Below are positions 1 through 7,505 of a stretch of 10,827 nucleotides of DNA, in pieces. The stretch comes from Roseiarcus sp. Its GTDB lineage: Bacteria > Pseudomonadota > Alphaproteobacteria > Rhizobiales > Beijerinckiaceae. Every line of letters begins with the position of its first letter. Position 1 is the stretch's first letter. Location: positions 1 through 10,827 of the forward strand of contig JASLHV010000187.1 in NCBI GenBank assembly GCA_030153205.1. The letters run 5' to 3'. Below the pieces are notes generated by a model, which worked only from the letters and a program-made list of their open reading frames with translations, made no database searches and was not told where the DNA came from. The translations under genes and the position numbers were made by a program.

Positions 1-164
1 TCTTCGCAGACCAGACGCGCCAACGCCTCTTCGGACGCCGAAGTCCGGCTCGACATGAGCTCCCAGCCATTGAAGCGAATCTCGAACGCGTCGCCACGTT
101 GGCGCAGAACGAGTTCGTCGCCGTCGGGCGTTACAGTGCGATCAAGCTCGACCCAATGATTCAA
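1..164 (-). CDS. Spermidine-synthase-like protein, N-terminal part (runs off the left edge)
   Basis: Reading the minus strand from 164 to the window edge gives 54 open codons beginning (M)NHWVELDR and continuing through DELVLRQRGDAFEIRFNGWELM to SSRTSASEEALARLVCE. This resembles the N-terminal beta domain of the short spermidine-synthase-like (putative methyltransferase-fold) proteins common in Rhizobiales, whose start typically reads like M-x-P-W-V-x-L-D and is followed by an E-L-M-x-S-R-x-S-x-S-E-E-A-L-A motif. That match is from memory of the family. The start is TTG at 164-162, chosen because GAGG (173-170) lies five bases upstream and because it aligns with the usual family start. The nucleotide-binding Rossmann core lies outside the window, so true polyamine synthase activity cannot be judged; many family members have no proven aminopropyl-transfer role. 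It diverges from the PAP2 gene across about 113 bases. Confidence 0.72.
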   Translation of the reverse strand, partial: MNHWVELDRTVTPDGDELVLRQRGDAFEIRFNGWELMSSRTSASEEALARLVCE

Positions 165-277
165 GGCGACCTCATCTGCGGCGACCAGGATTGAATTCCC
201 CCAGGCGCTTACCCTGTCGCCACGCCGCGTTTCGCCTTAAGGAGAGCAGCGGTTCATCAGGGGCTTCGCCAATTCAA

Positions 278-874
278 ATGCATATTTTCGGCAATCTGGG
301 CCATTCCGTCATTTTGGCTCCGCTTTCCTTGATCTTGATCTTCTATCTCCTGTCGATCGGCGCGCGGCGCGACGCCCTCGCTTTCGCGGTCGCGCTTATC
401 GCCTGCCTGACGGTCACGCTGCTCAGCAAACTCTTCTTCGGCGTCTGTGGCGCGCGAGCCCCGGACCTCCATATCGAAAGCCCCAGCGGGCATGAAAGCT
501 TCAGCGGCGTCGTCTATGGCTGTCTCGCCGTTCTCCTCGCAACGGGCCGACCAAAAAGGCTTCAAGCGCTGATCTACACAGCGGCGGCCTTGCTCTTCGT
601 TCTTATCGGCGTCGGCCGAGTCGCCAGCCGCGCCCATACGCCGGAGGAAGTTGCGGTCGGACTCTTGATCGGAGTCGGGGCGGCCGCCCTTTTTCGGTCG
701 CTTCGCGGCCACGCGGGCCCTTTTCCGGTACCATGGCGCGCCCTTGCTTTCCTCTCGCCCTTCGCCCTCGCCTTTGGTTTTGTCGCTCTCTTGGCCGCCC
801 GCAATTGGACGCCTGAATATTTTATCGAGGCGGTCGGGCAACGGTTAGGCGCCCATTTCGGTGTTTGTATCTAA
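278..874 (+). CDS. PAP2-superfamily integral membrane phosphatase
   Basis: A 198-residue membrane protein with about six hydrophobic segments (roughly residues 10-27, 33-50, 77-90, 97-113, 125-140, 155-174). It carries the PAP2 acid-phosphatase signature: SPSGH at 68-72 (the phosphate-binding motif with its His) and R114-x5-H120-x3-E124 followed by V-A-V-G, which corresponds to the catalytic third motif. Motif one is degenerate: K51-x8-R60-A-P instead of K-x6-R-P. The family removes phosphate from lipid phosphates or undecaprenyl pyrophosphate at the membrane; the substrate here is unknown. The motif-3 acid is Glu rather than the usual Asp, and the residue before Arg114 is Gly rather than Ser. 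The open frame extends back to TTG 191, adding 29 polar residues, but AGGA touches that codon directly. ATG 278 leads straight into the first membrane segment. Its best SD-like run (AGGGG, 259-263) is rather far, so the start is not certain. Confidence 0.75.
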   Translation: MHIFGNLGHSVILAPLSLILIFYLLSIGARRDALAFAVALIACLTVTLLSKLFFGVCGARAPDLHIESPSGHESFSGVVYGCLAVLLATGRPKRLQALIYTAAALLFVLIGVGRVASRAHTPEEVAVGLLIGVGAAALFRSLRGHAGPFPVPWRALAFLSPFALAFGFVALLAARNWTPEYFIEAVGQRLGAHFGVCI

Positions 875-954
875 CGGCGCCTCTTGGCGCTTTCGCGCGT
901 TCATCCCCATATGCTGTCCGCCGATCGGCCTTCGACGGCGGCGCGAGGCAAGCC

Positions 955-1785
955 ATGACGCTCGAAATCGTAACGGAAAGCCTGAGTGAGCGCGATATCG
1001 CCGCGCTGCGGATCGCGGTGCGCGCCCTCGAAGGCGAGAGCTTTGCATCGCGCCTCGCCAATCTGGTCGGCCGCCAAGTGCAGGCCGCCGGACGGGCCCT
1101 GCCCTCGGCCGCGCGGAAGATTATCGCGAGCGCCACTGAGACGGCGCTGAAGGCAGCGCTGCGCGTTGCGATCAGGACGATCGACAACAAAGCCCCGGCT
1201 AAGCCGCAGGCCGGCTTCCATAAAGCCTTGGCCGCCGCCTCCGGCGCAGCGGGCGGCGCTTTTGGCTTGGCCGCGGTTGCGGTGGAATTGCCCGTCTCAA
1301 CGACGATCATGCTGCGATCGATCGCTCAGATCGCCCGCGCCGAAGGCGAGGATCTGAGCAAACCGGACGCCGCTCTCGCCTGCGTCGAAGTCTTCGCGTT
1401 GGGCGGTTATGCGCCCGGCGAAGCTGCCCTCGAAGGCGAATATTTCGCGATCCGCAGCGCGCTCGCCAAGACGATCAGCGACAGCGCCAGCTTCATTCTT
1501 CACCAAGGCCTGGCGAACGAGACCGCGCCGGTCCTTGTCCGACTCGTCGCACAGGTCGCCGCGCGATTTGGCGTGGTAGTCAGCGAAAAGATCGCCGCCC
1601 AAGCGGTGCCGGTGATCGGCGCAGTCGGCGGCGCTGCGGTCAATCTCGCCTTTGTCGAGCATTTTCAGACGATCGCGCGCGGCCATTTCACCGTGCGCCG
1701 TCTCGAGCGCGCCTACGGTTCTGATCTCGTGCGGTTCGAATATGAGAGGCTGCGGAACGAGCCGAAGGCGAACGTTCGAACCTAA
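955..1785 (+). CDS. EcsC-family protein
   Basis: A 276-residue, Ala-rich, largely helical protein matching the EcsC family (named after Bacillus subtilis EcsC; molecular function unresolved). Supporting features are the glycine/alanine-rich hydrophobic stretch around 95-118 leading into E-L-P-V-S-T-T-I-M-L-R-S-I-A, the V-F-A-L-G block near 146-150, and the C-terminal block A-V-P-V-I-G-A-V-G-G-A-A-V-N (217-230) followed by F-x-x-I-A-R-G-H-F-x-V-R-R-L-E, which is the family's most recognisable part. There is no signal peptide. The hydrophobic helices suggest membrane association. ATG 955 is preferred over the upstream TTG 865 because GAGG (945-948) sits six bases before it and because TTG 865 would overlap the PAP2 gene. 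It lies 80 bases after the PAP2 gene on the same strand, so the two may be cotranscribed. Confidence 0.8.
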   Translation: MTLEIVTESLSERDIAALRIAVRALEGESFASRLANLVGRQVQAAGRALPSAARKIIASATETALKAALRVAIRTIDNKAPAKPQAGFHKALAAASGAAGGAFGLAAVAVELPVSTTIMLRSIAQIARAEGEDLSKPDAALACVEVFALGGYAPGEAALEGEYFAIRSALAKTISDSASFILHQGLANETAPVLVRLVAQVAARFGVVVSEKIAAQAVPVIGAVGGAAVNLAFVEHFQTIARGHFTVRRLERAYGSDLVRFEYERLRNEPKANVRT

Positions 1786-2040
1786 GGCCGCAAGTTCGTC
1801 GCCCGTCACGCGAAGATCGCGCCGAATGACCCTTCGCCGTAATCCGGCGGGACGTTTTCAACCTCCTCACGCCATTGTGACCGCCTCCTATGCTTGAGAG
1901 TGGGAACTTTTGCCTCTACCGCTCAAGAAATTGTGAAGCTGCATTTCGGCCTGCGTAGCCAGGTAAAAAAATCGCGATAAAATAAGGATTTGAACGGACG
2001 ATCAGGGCGTCTCAACCGAGGCGCTGGGAGCGAGAGGGAG
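1786..2040. other. Intergenic region upstream of the efflux operon
   Basis: A 255-base non-coding gap that should hold the promoter of the RND efflux operon. It becomes AT-richer towards its 3' end (A-run 1964-1970 and TAAAAT at 1978-1983, a possible -10 element), but I find no convincing -35 at the right spacing. Two repeat pairs are visible: ATTGTGA as a direct repeat at 1874-1880 and 1930-1936, and CTTGAG (1893-1898) facing CTCAAG (1922-1927) as an inverted repeat. A short CGCCG/CGGCG dyad near 1837-1852 could be a weak terminator of the EcsC gene, but it has no clear T-run. No regulator gene adjoins the operon, so any binding protein is unknown. Confidence 0.35.
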
Positions 2041-3291
2041 ATGGGTTTTCGGCGGCTTGCCGGCTGGCTCGTGGCGCTTGCGGCGATCGTGGCCGCCGTT
2101 GGTGTCTATCGCCCCGACGTCGCCGAGACGTGGGCGCCGGGTCTAGGGTCGGAAGCGCGAAGTCTGCACGCCCTGCTTCCCGCCGCGTTGGTGGAAGGAT
2201 CAAGCGCTGCGTCCCAAGCGCAAGCCGCAGCGCCAAAACCCGCCGCCGCGGCGGCGCCGAGCGCGGGCCCCACGATCCCAGTGGTCGTCGGCCAAGTCGA
2301 ACGCAAGGACTTTCCTTGGCGCGTCGACGCCATCGGCACAGTGCAACCGATCGCCTCCGTCGCGCTCCGGGCGCATCTCGACGCGACGATCAAAGAGGTG
2401 CTGGTCGCCGACGGCGCCCCGGTCAAGAAGGATGACGTACTCTTCAGACTCGATTCGCGACAAATCGAGGCACAGCTCAAAGGCGCTCAAGCGCAACTCG
2501 CCAAGGACGAAGCTCAACTCGAGCAAAACAAACGCGATGTGATGCGCTTTACCGATCTCGTCGCGCGCTCCGCCACGCCTATCGTCAATCTCGACAATGC
2601 GCGCACGTCGCAGGCGACGACCGAAGCGGCGATCCTCGGCGATCATGCGGCGATCGAGAATTTCAACGTACAGCTTGGTTGGCACACGATCACGGCGCCG
2701 ATCACCGGCAGAATTGGCGTGGTCAATCAGAAGGTCGGCAATCTCGCAAAAGGCGGCGATATTTCGCCCGCCGGCGTTCTCGCGACGATCAACCAAATTT
2801 CGCCGATCTATGTCGCCTTTTCCGTCAGCCAGACCATGCTGCCCGCTTTGCGAGAGGCGATGGCGGAAGACGCCAAGGTTGTGGCGACGCCGCAAGGCTC
2901 ACCAAAGAGCTCGATCGGCCGCCTGGCCCTGATCGAGAATTCCATCGACGCCGGCACTGGTACGATCTTAGCCCGCGCGATTTTCGATAATCCGGACGAA
3001 CTCCTTTGGCCCGGCCAATTGTGCAATCTCTCCATCACCTTGAAGATGGAGCCGGACACGGTCGTGGCGCCGCGTGAAGCTGTGCAGGTCGGCCAGAACG
3101 GCAATTACGTCTTCACCATCGTCGACGGGCGCGCCCATGTGCAGCCGGTCGTCGCGGGCCGCAACCAGGACGGCCAAATCGTCGTGACCAAAGGCCTTAA
3201 CGGCGGCGAGACGGTGGTCACGGATGGCGCGCTTCTGCTCCGCGAAGGCACAAATGTGCATATTCGCGAGACACCGAAAGGGGCGAGTTAA
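2041..3291 (+). CDS. RND efflux periplasmic adaptor (membrane fusion protein), MdtA-like
   Basis: A 416-residue HlyD/AcrA-type adaptor. Residues 5-22 form a single N-terminal hydrophobic segment after positive charges, with no lipobox Cys, so it is probably membrane-anchored or exported rather than a lipoprotein. An Ala/Pro-rich linker (55-76) follows. The lipoyl half-motif is near 96-140 (G-T-V-Q-P, then V-K-K-D-D-V-L-F-R-L-D), then a coiled-coil hairpin about 140-210 with A-Q-L-A-K-D-E-A-Q-L, the second lipoyl half around W214-HTITAPITGRIG, and beta-barrel and membrane-proximal domains to about 405. The order and length fit MdtA-type adaptors, which join the inner-membrane RND pump to an outer-membrane TolC-like channel. 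The ATG at 2041 is preferred over TTG 1990: purine-rich GGGAG occurs at 2026-2030, and the 17 extra residues would precede an otherwise normal N-terminus. The stop overlaps the pump's start by one base (TAATG). Confidence 0.93.
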   Translation: MGFRRLAGWLVALAAIVAAVGVYRPDVAETWAPGLGSEARSLHALLPAALVEGSSAASQAQAAAPKPAAAAAPSAGPTIPVVVGQVERKDFPWRVDAIGTVQPIASVALRAHLDATIKEVLVADGAPVKKDDVLFRLDSRQIEAQLKGAQAQLAKDEAQLEQNKRDVMRFTDLVARSATPIVNLDNARTSQATTEAAILGDHAAIENFNVQLGWHTITAPITGRIGVVNQKVGNLAKGGDISPAGVLATINQISPIYVAFSVSQTMLPALREAMAEDAKVVATPQGSPKSSIGRLALIENSIDAGTGTILARAIFDNPDELLWPGQLCNLSITLKMEPDTVVAPREAVQVGQNGNYVFTIVDGRAHVQPVVAGRNQDGQIVVTKGLNGGETVVTDGALLLREGTNVHIRETPKGAS

Positions 3292-6200
3292 TGTCCCTTT
3301 CAGAGCTTTGTATCCGCCGACCGGTGATGACGACGCTTCTGATGCTGTCGTTCATCGTCTTTGGTCTTTTCGGCTACAAACAATTACCGGTCTCGGCGTT
3401 GCCGCGCGTCGATTTTCCAACGATCGCCGTCAACGCCACCTTGCCCGGGGCCAGCGCCGATACGATGGCTTCGTCCGTCGCCGGGCCGCTGGAGCGCTCC
3501 TTCGCGACGATCCCGGGCATCAATATGATGACCTCGTCGTCGAACCTCGGGCGCACCCAGATCGTGATGCAGTTCGACCTCGATCGAAACATCGACGGCG
3601 CTGCGCTCGACGTACAGTCCAACATTTCGGCGACCTTGCGCAACCTGCCGCCGCAATTGCCAGCGCCGCCGAGCTTTCAAAAGGTCAACCCGGCCGATAG
3701 CCCTATCCTCTTCATCGCCCTCGCCTCCAAGACTCTGCCGCTGTCGCAAGTCGACGACTATGGCGAGCTGATTTTCGGCCAACAGATTTCGCAGCTCAAG
3801 GGCGTCGCGCAGGTTCTCATCTTCGGTCAGCAAAAATTCGCCGTGCGCGTCGATGTCGATTCCGACAAGGCCGCGGCACGCAATCTGACGCTCGACAATG
3901 TTCAAAACGCCGTCGCCGCCGCCAATTCCTCGACACCTGTCGGCGCGATGTTGGGCTCGCGACAAAATCTAACGGTCGATGCGACGGGCCAAATGCCGCA
4001 TGCCGCGGAATACAACGACCTCGTGGTCGCCTGGCGCAACGGGGCGCCCGTCCGGCTCAATGAAATCGCCAAAGTCTACGATTCCGTCGAAAACAACCAA
4101 CTTGCCGCTTGGCTTGGCTCCGATCGCGCGATCATCTTGGCGATCTTTCGCCAGTCCGACGCCAATACGGTCGATGTCGTCGACACGGTGAAATCCAAGA
4201 TTCCTTACTATCAATCGCAACTGCCGCCGTCGGTGGACGTGCATATCTTGAACGATCGTTCCGTCTCCATTCGCCAGTCGATTGCGGATGTGCAGACGAC
4301 GCTCATGATATCGATCGTTCTGGTCGTGCTCGTCATCTTTGTGTTCTTGAAGTCCGCGTCCGCGACAATCATTCCAGCGCTCGCTTTGCCCGTCTCCCTG
4401 ATCGGCACTTGCGCCTTCATGTATGTTTTCAGCTATTCGCTCGACAATATCTCCCTGCTCGCGATCACGCTCGCCGTCGGCTTCGTCGTCGACGACGCCA
4501 TCGTCATGCTCGAAAACATTACTCGACATATCGAAGAAGGCATGCGGCCCTTCGAGGCCGCGCTGAAGGGCGCACGCGAAATCGGCTTCACCATTCTTTC
4601 CATCACCTTCTCGTTGGTCGCGGTGTTCATTCCGGTGCTGTTGATGGGCGGCGTCGTCGGCCGCGTCTTTCGCGAATTCGCCGTCACCATCACCGTCGCG
4701 ATTCTCGTGTCCGGATTCGTCTCGCTGACTCTCACGCCGATGCTCTGCGCGCGGATTTTGAGCGCGCCGAAACATGGCGCCGCCGCTGGGCTTTTCTCGC
4801 GCATCTCCGATTTCTTTGTCGACGGCCTGCAGACGCTCTATCGAATCTCGCTCGATTTCGTCCTGAAATTCCGCCTTCTGGTCCTGATCGGGACCTTCGT
4901 CACTGGCTATATCGCCATTTCGCTTTACGGCAGCATTCCGAAAGGGTTCTTCCCAGACGAAGATACGGGATTCCTCCGCGGCATTACCGAAGCGCAGGCC
5001 GACACCAGTTTTGAAGCGATGTCGCAACGCGAACAGGCCGTCGCCAAGATCATAAAGGACGATCCCGCCGTCGAGGACGTCACTTCGGCGGTCGGTTTCG
5101 GCGGCGTCACCAATAAGGGCTTCTTGTTTATCAAGCTCAAACCCAAGGAACAGCGCGGCCCGATGTACAAGATCATGGGGCGGTTGCGCGCGGCTACTGA
5201 CGTCGTCCCCGGTCTCAGAACGATCTTGCAGCCGGTGCAGAATTTGGAGTTGACCGGCGGGCGCATCGCCCGCGCCAAATATCAATATACGCTGCAATCC
5301 GGCGACATCGACGCGCTCTATTCTCGCGCCCCAGAAATGGAAAAGGCGATCGCGCAAATTCCCGGCCTCAAGGACGTCAATACCGACCTCGACATTAACA
5401 ATCCGCAGGCGCGCGTCGATATCGACCGTGAGAAGGCCGCGGCCTTTGGCGTCACCACCGATCAAGTACGTATGGCGCTTTATAATGCTTTCGGGACTCG
5501 TCAAATTTCGACAATTTTCACCGAAGCGAACGACTATCAAGTCATCATTGAGGCGAGCAACCAATTCCAGAACGACCCGGCCTCGCTCGGCCGAATTTAC
5601 GTGACCGCCGGGAATGGCGGATTGGTCCCGCTCAACGAAGTTGCGACGATCCGGCGCACGGTCGGGCCGTTGCAGATCAACCGACAATCGCAACAGCCGG
5701 CCGTGACGATTTCATTCAACCTTGCGCCGGATATGTCGCTCGGTCAGGCGATCGACGCAATCCATGCAATCGAGCGGGATTCGAACCTGCCGCAATCGAT
5801 CGTCACCGGCTTTACCGGCAACGCTCAACTGTTCCAACAGGCGCTCGCCGGGCAAGGCGTGTTGCTGCTCGCCGCCGTTCTTACCATCTACATTCTGCTC
5901 GGCGTTTTGTACGAGAGCTATATCCATCCGATCACGATTCTTTCCGGCCTGCCCTCGGCCGGTCTCGGCGCGCTTCTGGCGCTCGAGTATTTTCATATGG
6001 ATCTTTCGGTGATCGCGATCATCGGCATTTTGCTCTTGATCGGCATCGTCAAGAAGAACGCGATCATGATGGTCGACTTCGCGATCGCCCGCCGCATCGA
6101 AGGCGGCCTGGACGCGTTGTCCGCGATCCGGGAAGCCGCGCTCATTCGCTTTCGACCGATCATCATGACGACTATGGCCGCGCTGCTTGGCTCGCTGCCG

Positions 6201-6422
6201 ATTGCTCTTGGCGCCGGCGCAGGCTCGGAATTGCGTCAGCCGCTCGGCGTCGCGATCGTCGGAGGTCTTTGCGTCTCGCAACTGCTGACGCTCTACATTA
6301 CGCCAGTGGTTTATTACTACCTTGACTTCGTCGACTCCTTCCTCGCTGGCCGGCGTCGTAAATCGGTCGCTCAGACAGCGGTGGCCGCGCCGCCGCTTAA
6401 CGCTGCGGAGCCGGCCGAATAG
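3291..6422 (+). CDS. RND-family (HAE1) multidrug efflux inner-membrane pump, MdtB/MdtC/AcrB-like
   Basis: A full-length 1043-residue proton-driven RND transporter that exports hydrophobic compounds from the periplasm or inner membrane to the outside through the adaptor and an outer-membrane channel. The layout is the standard duplicated one: TM1 near 13-30, a large periplasmic loop, TM2-6 about 335-485, TM7 about 527-545, a second periplasmic loop, and TM8-12 about 855-1010. Proton-relay residues are present: the TM4 acid pair D401-D402 in G-F-V-V-D-D-A-I-V-M-L-E-N, and the TM10 Lys/Asn (K922, N923) in G-I-V-K-K-N-A-I-M-M-V-D-F. The N-terminal S-x-L-C-I-R-R-P-V-M-T-T-L-L is typical of the MdtB/C branch. 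The start overlaps the adaptor stop by one base, so translation is probably coupled. No second pump subunit and no outer-membrane channel are nearby, which suggests a homotrimer using a channel encoded elsewhere. Substrates cannot be read from sequence. Confidence 0.95.
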   Translation: MSLSELCIRRPVMTTLLMLSFIVFGLFGYKQLPVSALPRVDFPTIAVNATLPGASADTMASSVAGPLERSFATIPGINMMTSSSNLGRTQIVMQFDLDRNIDGAALDVQSNISATLRNLPPQLPAPPSFQKVNPADSPILFIALASKTLPLSQVDDYGELIFGQQISQLKGVAQVLIFGQQKFAVRVDVDSDKAAARNLTLDNVQNAVAAANSSTPVGAMLGSRQNLTVDATGQMPHAAEYNDLVVAWRNGAPVRLNEIAKVYDSVENNQLAAWLGSDRAIILAIFRQSDANTVDVVDTVKSKIPYYQSQLPPSVDVHILNDRSVSIRQSIADVQTTLMISIVLVVLVIFVFLKSASATIIPALALPVSLIGTCAFMYVFSYSLDNISLLAITLAVGFVVDDAIVMLENITRHIEEGMRPFEAALKGAREIGFTILSITFSLVAVFIPVLLMGGVVGRVFREFAVTITVAILVSGFVSLTLTPMLCARILSAPKHGAAAGLFSRISDFFVDGLQTLYRISLDFVLKFRLLVLIGTFVTGYIAISLYGSIPKGFFPDEDTGFLRGITEAQADTSFEAMSQREQAVAKIIKDDPAVEDVTSAVGFGGVTNKGFLFIKLKPKEQRGPMYKIMGRLRAATDVVPGLRTILQPVQNLELTGGRIARAKYQYTLQSGDIDALYSRAPEMEKAIAQIPGLKDVNTDLDINNPQARVDIDREKAAAFGVTTDQVRMALYNAFGTRQISTIFTEANDYQVIIEASNQFQNDPASLGRIYVTAGNGGLVPLNEVATIRRTVGPLQINRQSQQPAVTISFNLAPDMSLGQAIDAIHAIERDSNLPQSIVTGFTGNAQLFQQALAGQGVLLLAAVLTIYILLGVLYESYIHPITILSGLPSAGLGALLALEYFHMDLSVIAIIGILLLIGIVKKNAIMMVDFAIARRIEGGLDALSAIREAALIRFRPIIMTTMAALLGSLPIALGAGAGSELRQPLGVAIVGGLCVSQLLTLYITPVVYYYLDFVDSFLAGRRRKSVAQTAVAAPPLNAAEPAE

Positions 6423-6448
6423 AGGTGCTGCAACGTCGGAATGCCGGC

Positions 6449-6475
6449 CGCGGGAGCAGTTGCGCCCGCTCCGCG
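6449..6475 (+). terminator. Hairpin downstream of the RND pump gene, possible terminator
   Basis: CGCGGGAGC (6449-6457) can pair with GCTCCGCG (6468-6475) around a ten-base loop, with one bulged G, 27 bases after the pump stop codon. It is GC-rich, but there is no T-run after it, so it would be at best a non-canonical terminator or an mRNA 3'-end stabiliser. Confidence 0.3.
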
Positions 6476-6500
6476 CATCGGCGATTGTGCCGTCCAACGA

Positions 6501-6520
6501 GACGTCCCAACGCGGACGTC
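6501..6520. promoter_or_regulatory. Perfect 7-base inverted repeat just upstream of the lactonase gene
   Basis: GACGTCC (6501-6507) and GGACGTC (6514-6520) form a perfect dyad with a six-base centre CAACGC. It ends 17 bases before ATG 6538 and immediately precedes the ribosome-binding AAGGGAG (6526-6532). The position suits a repressor operator or a leader hairpin that affects translation of the lactonase. No regulator is encoded nearby, and a dyad of this size can arise by chance in GC-rich DNA. Confidence 0.3.
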
Positions 6521-6537
6521 CACCCAAGGGAGCAGGA

Positions 6538-7458
6538 ATGTTTACGTCCAGCATCGAAATCATCGACGAGCGGTTTAGCAAGCTCGCTCACGGCAATGTC
6601 CATCTCGACAAGTTGTACACGGGTTGTCGTTGGGCCGAGGGTCCAGCTTATTTCGCGGCCGGCAAATACCTCGTCTGGTCGGACATACCGAATGACCGGG
6701 TGCTGCGCTTCGACGAGACCGACGGCTCCGTCTCTGTCTTCCTCGCTCCCGCGATGAACCATAATGGCCATACTGTCGACCGCGAGGGCCGACTCGTGTC
6801 CTGCGAACATCGCGGCCGTTGCATCTCGCGCATCGAACATGACGGCTCCCGCACAATTCTCGCCGATCGGTTTGATGGCAAGCGGCTCAATTCGCCGAAC
6901 GATGTTGTCGTTAAATCGGATGGCTCGATCTGGTTCACCGATCCGACTTACGGCATCGACTCGAACTACGAAGGCGACGCCTCGCCCTCGGAGATCGGCG
7001 CGAGCAATGTTTATCGCATCGACCCCTCGAACGGCGCGGTGACCGCGGTCGCGACCGATTTCGTAAAGCCGAACGGCATCGCCTTCACGCCGGACGAGAA
7101 AGAGCTCTATATCGTCGACACCGGCGCGACGCATGTTAAGGACGGGCCGCGCCATATTCGCGCCTTTCCCGTGAGCAATGATGGAAAATCGCTCGGAAAG
7201 GGACGGCTCTTCGCCACGTGCTCGGTTGGCCTTTTCGATGGTTTCCGTTTCGACACGAAGGGCAATCTGTGGACCTCGGCGGGGGACGGCGTTCACGTTT
7301 ACGCCTCCGACGGAATCCTCATTGGCAAGATCAATGTGCCGGAGGTCGTTGCGAATGTCTGTTTCGGCGGACCGAAGCGCAATCGTCTCTACATCTGCGG
7401 CACGACGTCGCTTTACGCGATTTATGTGAACGCACAGGGCGCGATCTGGCCGCGTTGA
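6538..7458 (+). CDS. SMP-30/gluconolactonase-family lactonase
   Basis: A 306-residue six-bladed beta-propeller of the SMP-30/gluconolactonase/LRE family, metal-dependent enzymes that hydrolyse sugar lactones such as glucono-1,5-lactone to the acid. Likely divalent-metal ligands are visible: E34 in W-A-E-G-P, N179 in K-P-N-G-I-A-F, and D235 in F-D-G-F-R-F-D; N121 in L-N-S-P-N-D-V is the usual substrate or metal-site Asn. Further family blocks are Y-L-V-W-S-D-I-P-N (44-52) and I-W-F-T-D-P-T-Y-G (131-139). There is no signal peptide, so it is probably cytoplasmic. ATG 6538 has AAGGGAG six bases upstream. The frame is open far upstream into the RND gene, but that part is an out-of-frame shadow. 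The surrounding genes give no sugar pathway, so the actual lactone (gluconolactone or another) is unresolved. Confidence 0.88.
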   Translation: MFTSSIEIIDERFSKLAHGNVHLDKLYTGCRWAEGPAYFAAGKYLVWSDIPNDRVLRFDETDGSVSVFLAPAMNHNGHTVDREGRLVSCEHRGRCISRIEHDGSRTILADRFDGKRLNSPNDVVVKSDGSIWFTDPTYGIDSNYEGDASPSEIGASNVYRIDPSNGAVTAVATDFVKPNGIAFTPDEKELYIVDTGATHVKDGPRHIRAFPVSNDGKSLGKGRLFATCSVGLFDGFRFDTKGNLWTSAGDGVHVYASDGILIGKINVPEVVANVCFGGPKRNRLYICGTTSLYAIYVNAQGAIWPR

Positions 7459-7480
7459 GCGGAGAGAACGTGTTGACGAT

Positions 7481-7505
7481 TGGCCGCCGAGTATCACGGC
7501 GGCCA
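7481..7505 (+). terminator. Strong GC-rich hairpin after the lactonase gene
   Basis: TGGCCGCCG (7481-7489) pairs perfectly with CGGCGGCCA (7497-7505) around the seven-base loop AGTATCA, giving a nine-base-pair, mostly GC stem 22 bases after the lactonase stop. This is the best terminator candidate in the window, although no T-run follows. It directly abuts a second hairpin. Confidence 0.5.

Noticed and set aside
191..277. N-terminal extension of the PAP2 protein from TTG 191
   Set aside because: The 29 residues are polar and unlike the family N-terminus, and the putative SD touches the start codon. ATG 278 begins directly before the first membrane helix.
1769..1778. Perfect 10-base palindrome CGAACGTTCG at the end of the EcsC gene
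   Set aside because: It lies inside the last codons of the gene, is short, and has no T-run or context suggesting a terminator or operator.
1903..1928. GGAAC at 1903-1907 as a -35 element of an EcfG (general stress) promoter
   Set aside because: No CGTT-like -10 element occurs 16-17 bases downstream, so the consensus is not met.
3969..5693. A 574-codon open frame on the minus strand inside the RND pump gene
   Set aside because: It lies wholly antisense to a clearly conserved RND transporter. Its composition is very rich in Arg, Asp, Glu and Gly with no recognisable domain, the usual shadow of biased codon use in GC-rich genes.
5712..6581. A 289-codon minus-strand open frame over the end of the pump gene
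   Set aside because: It has shadow composition, overlaps a well-conserved coding region, and shows no family resemblance.
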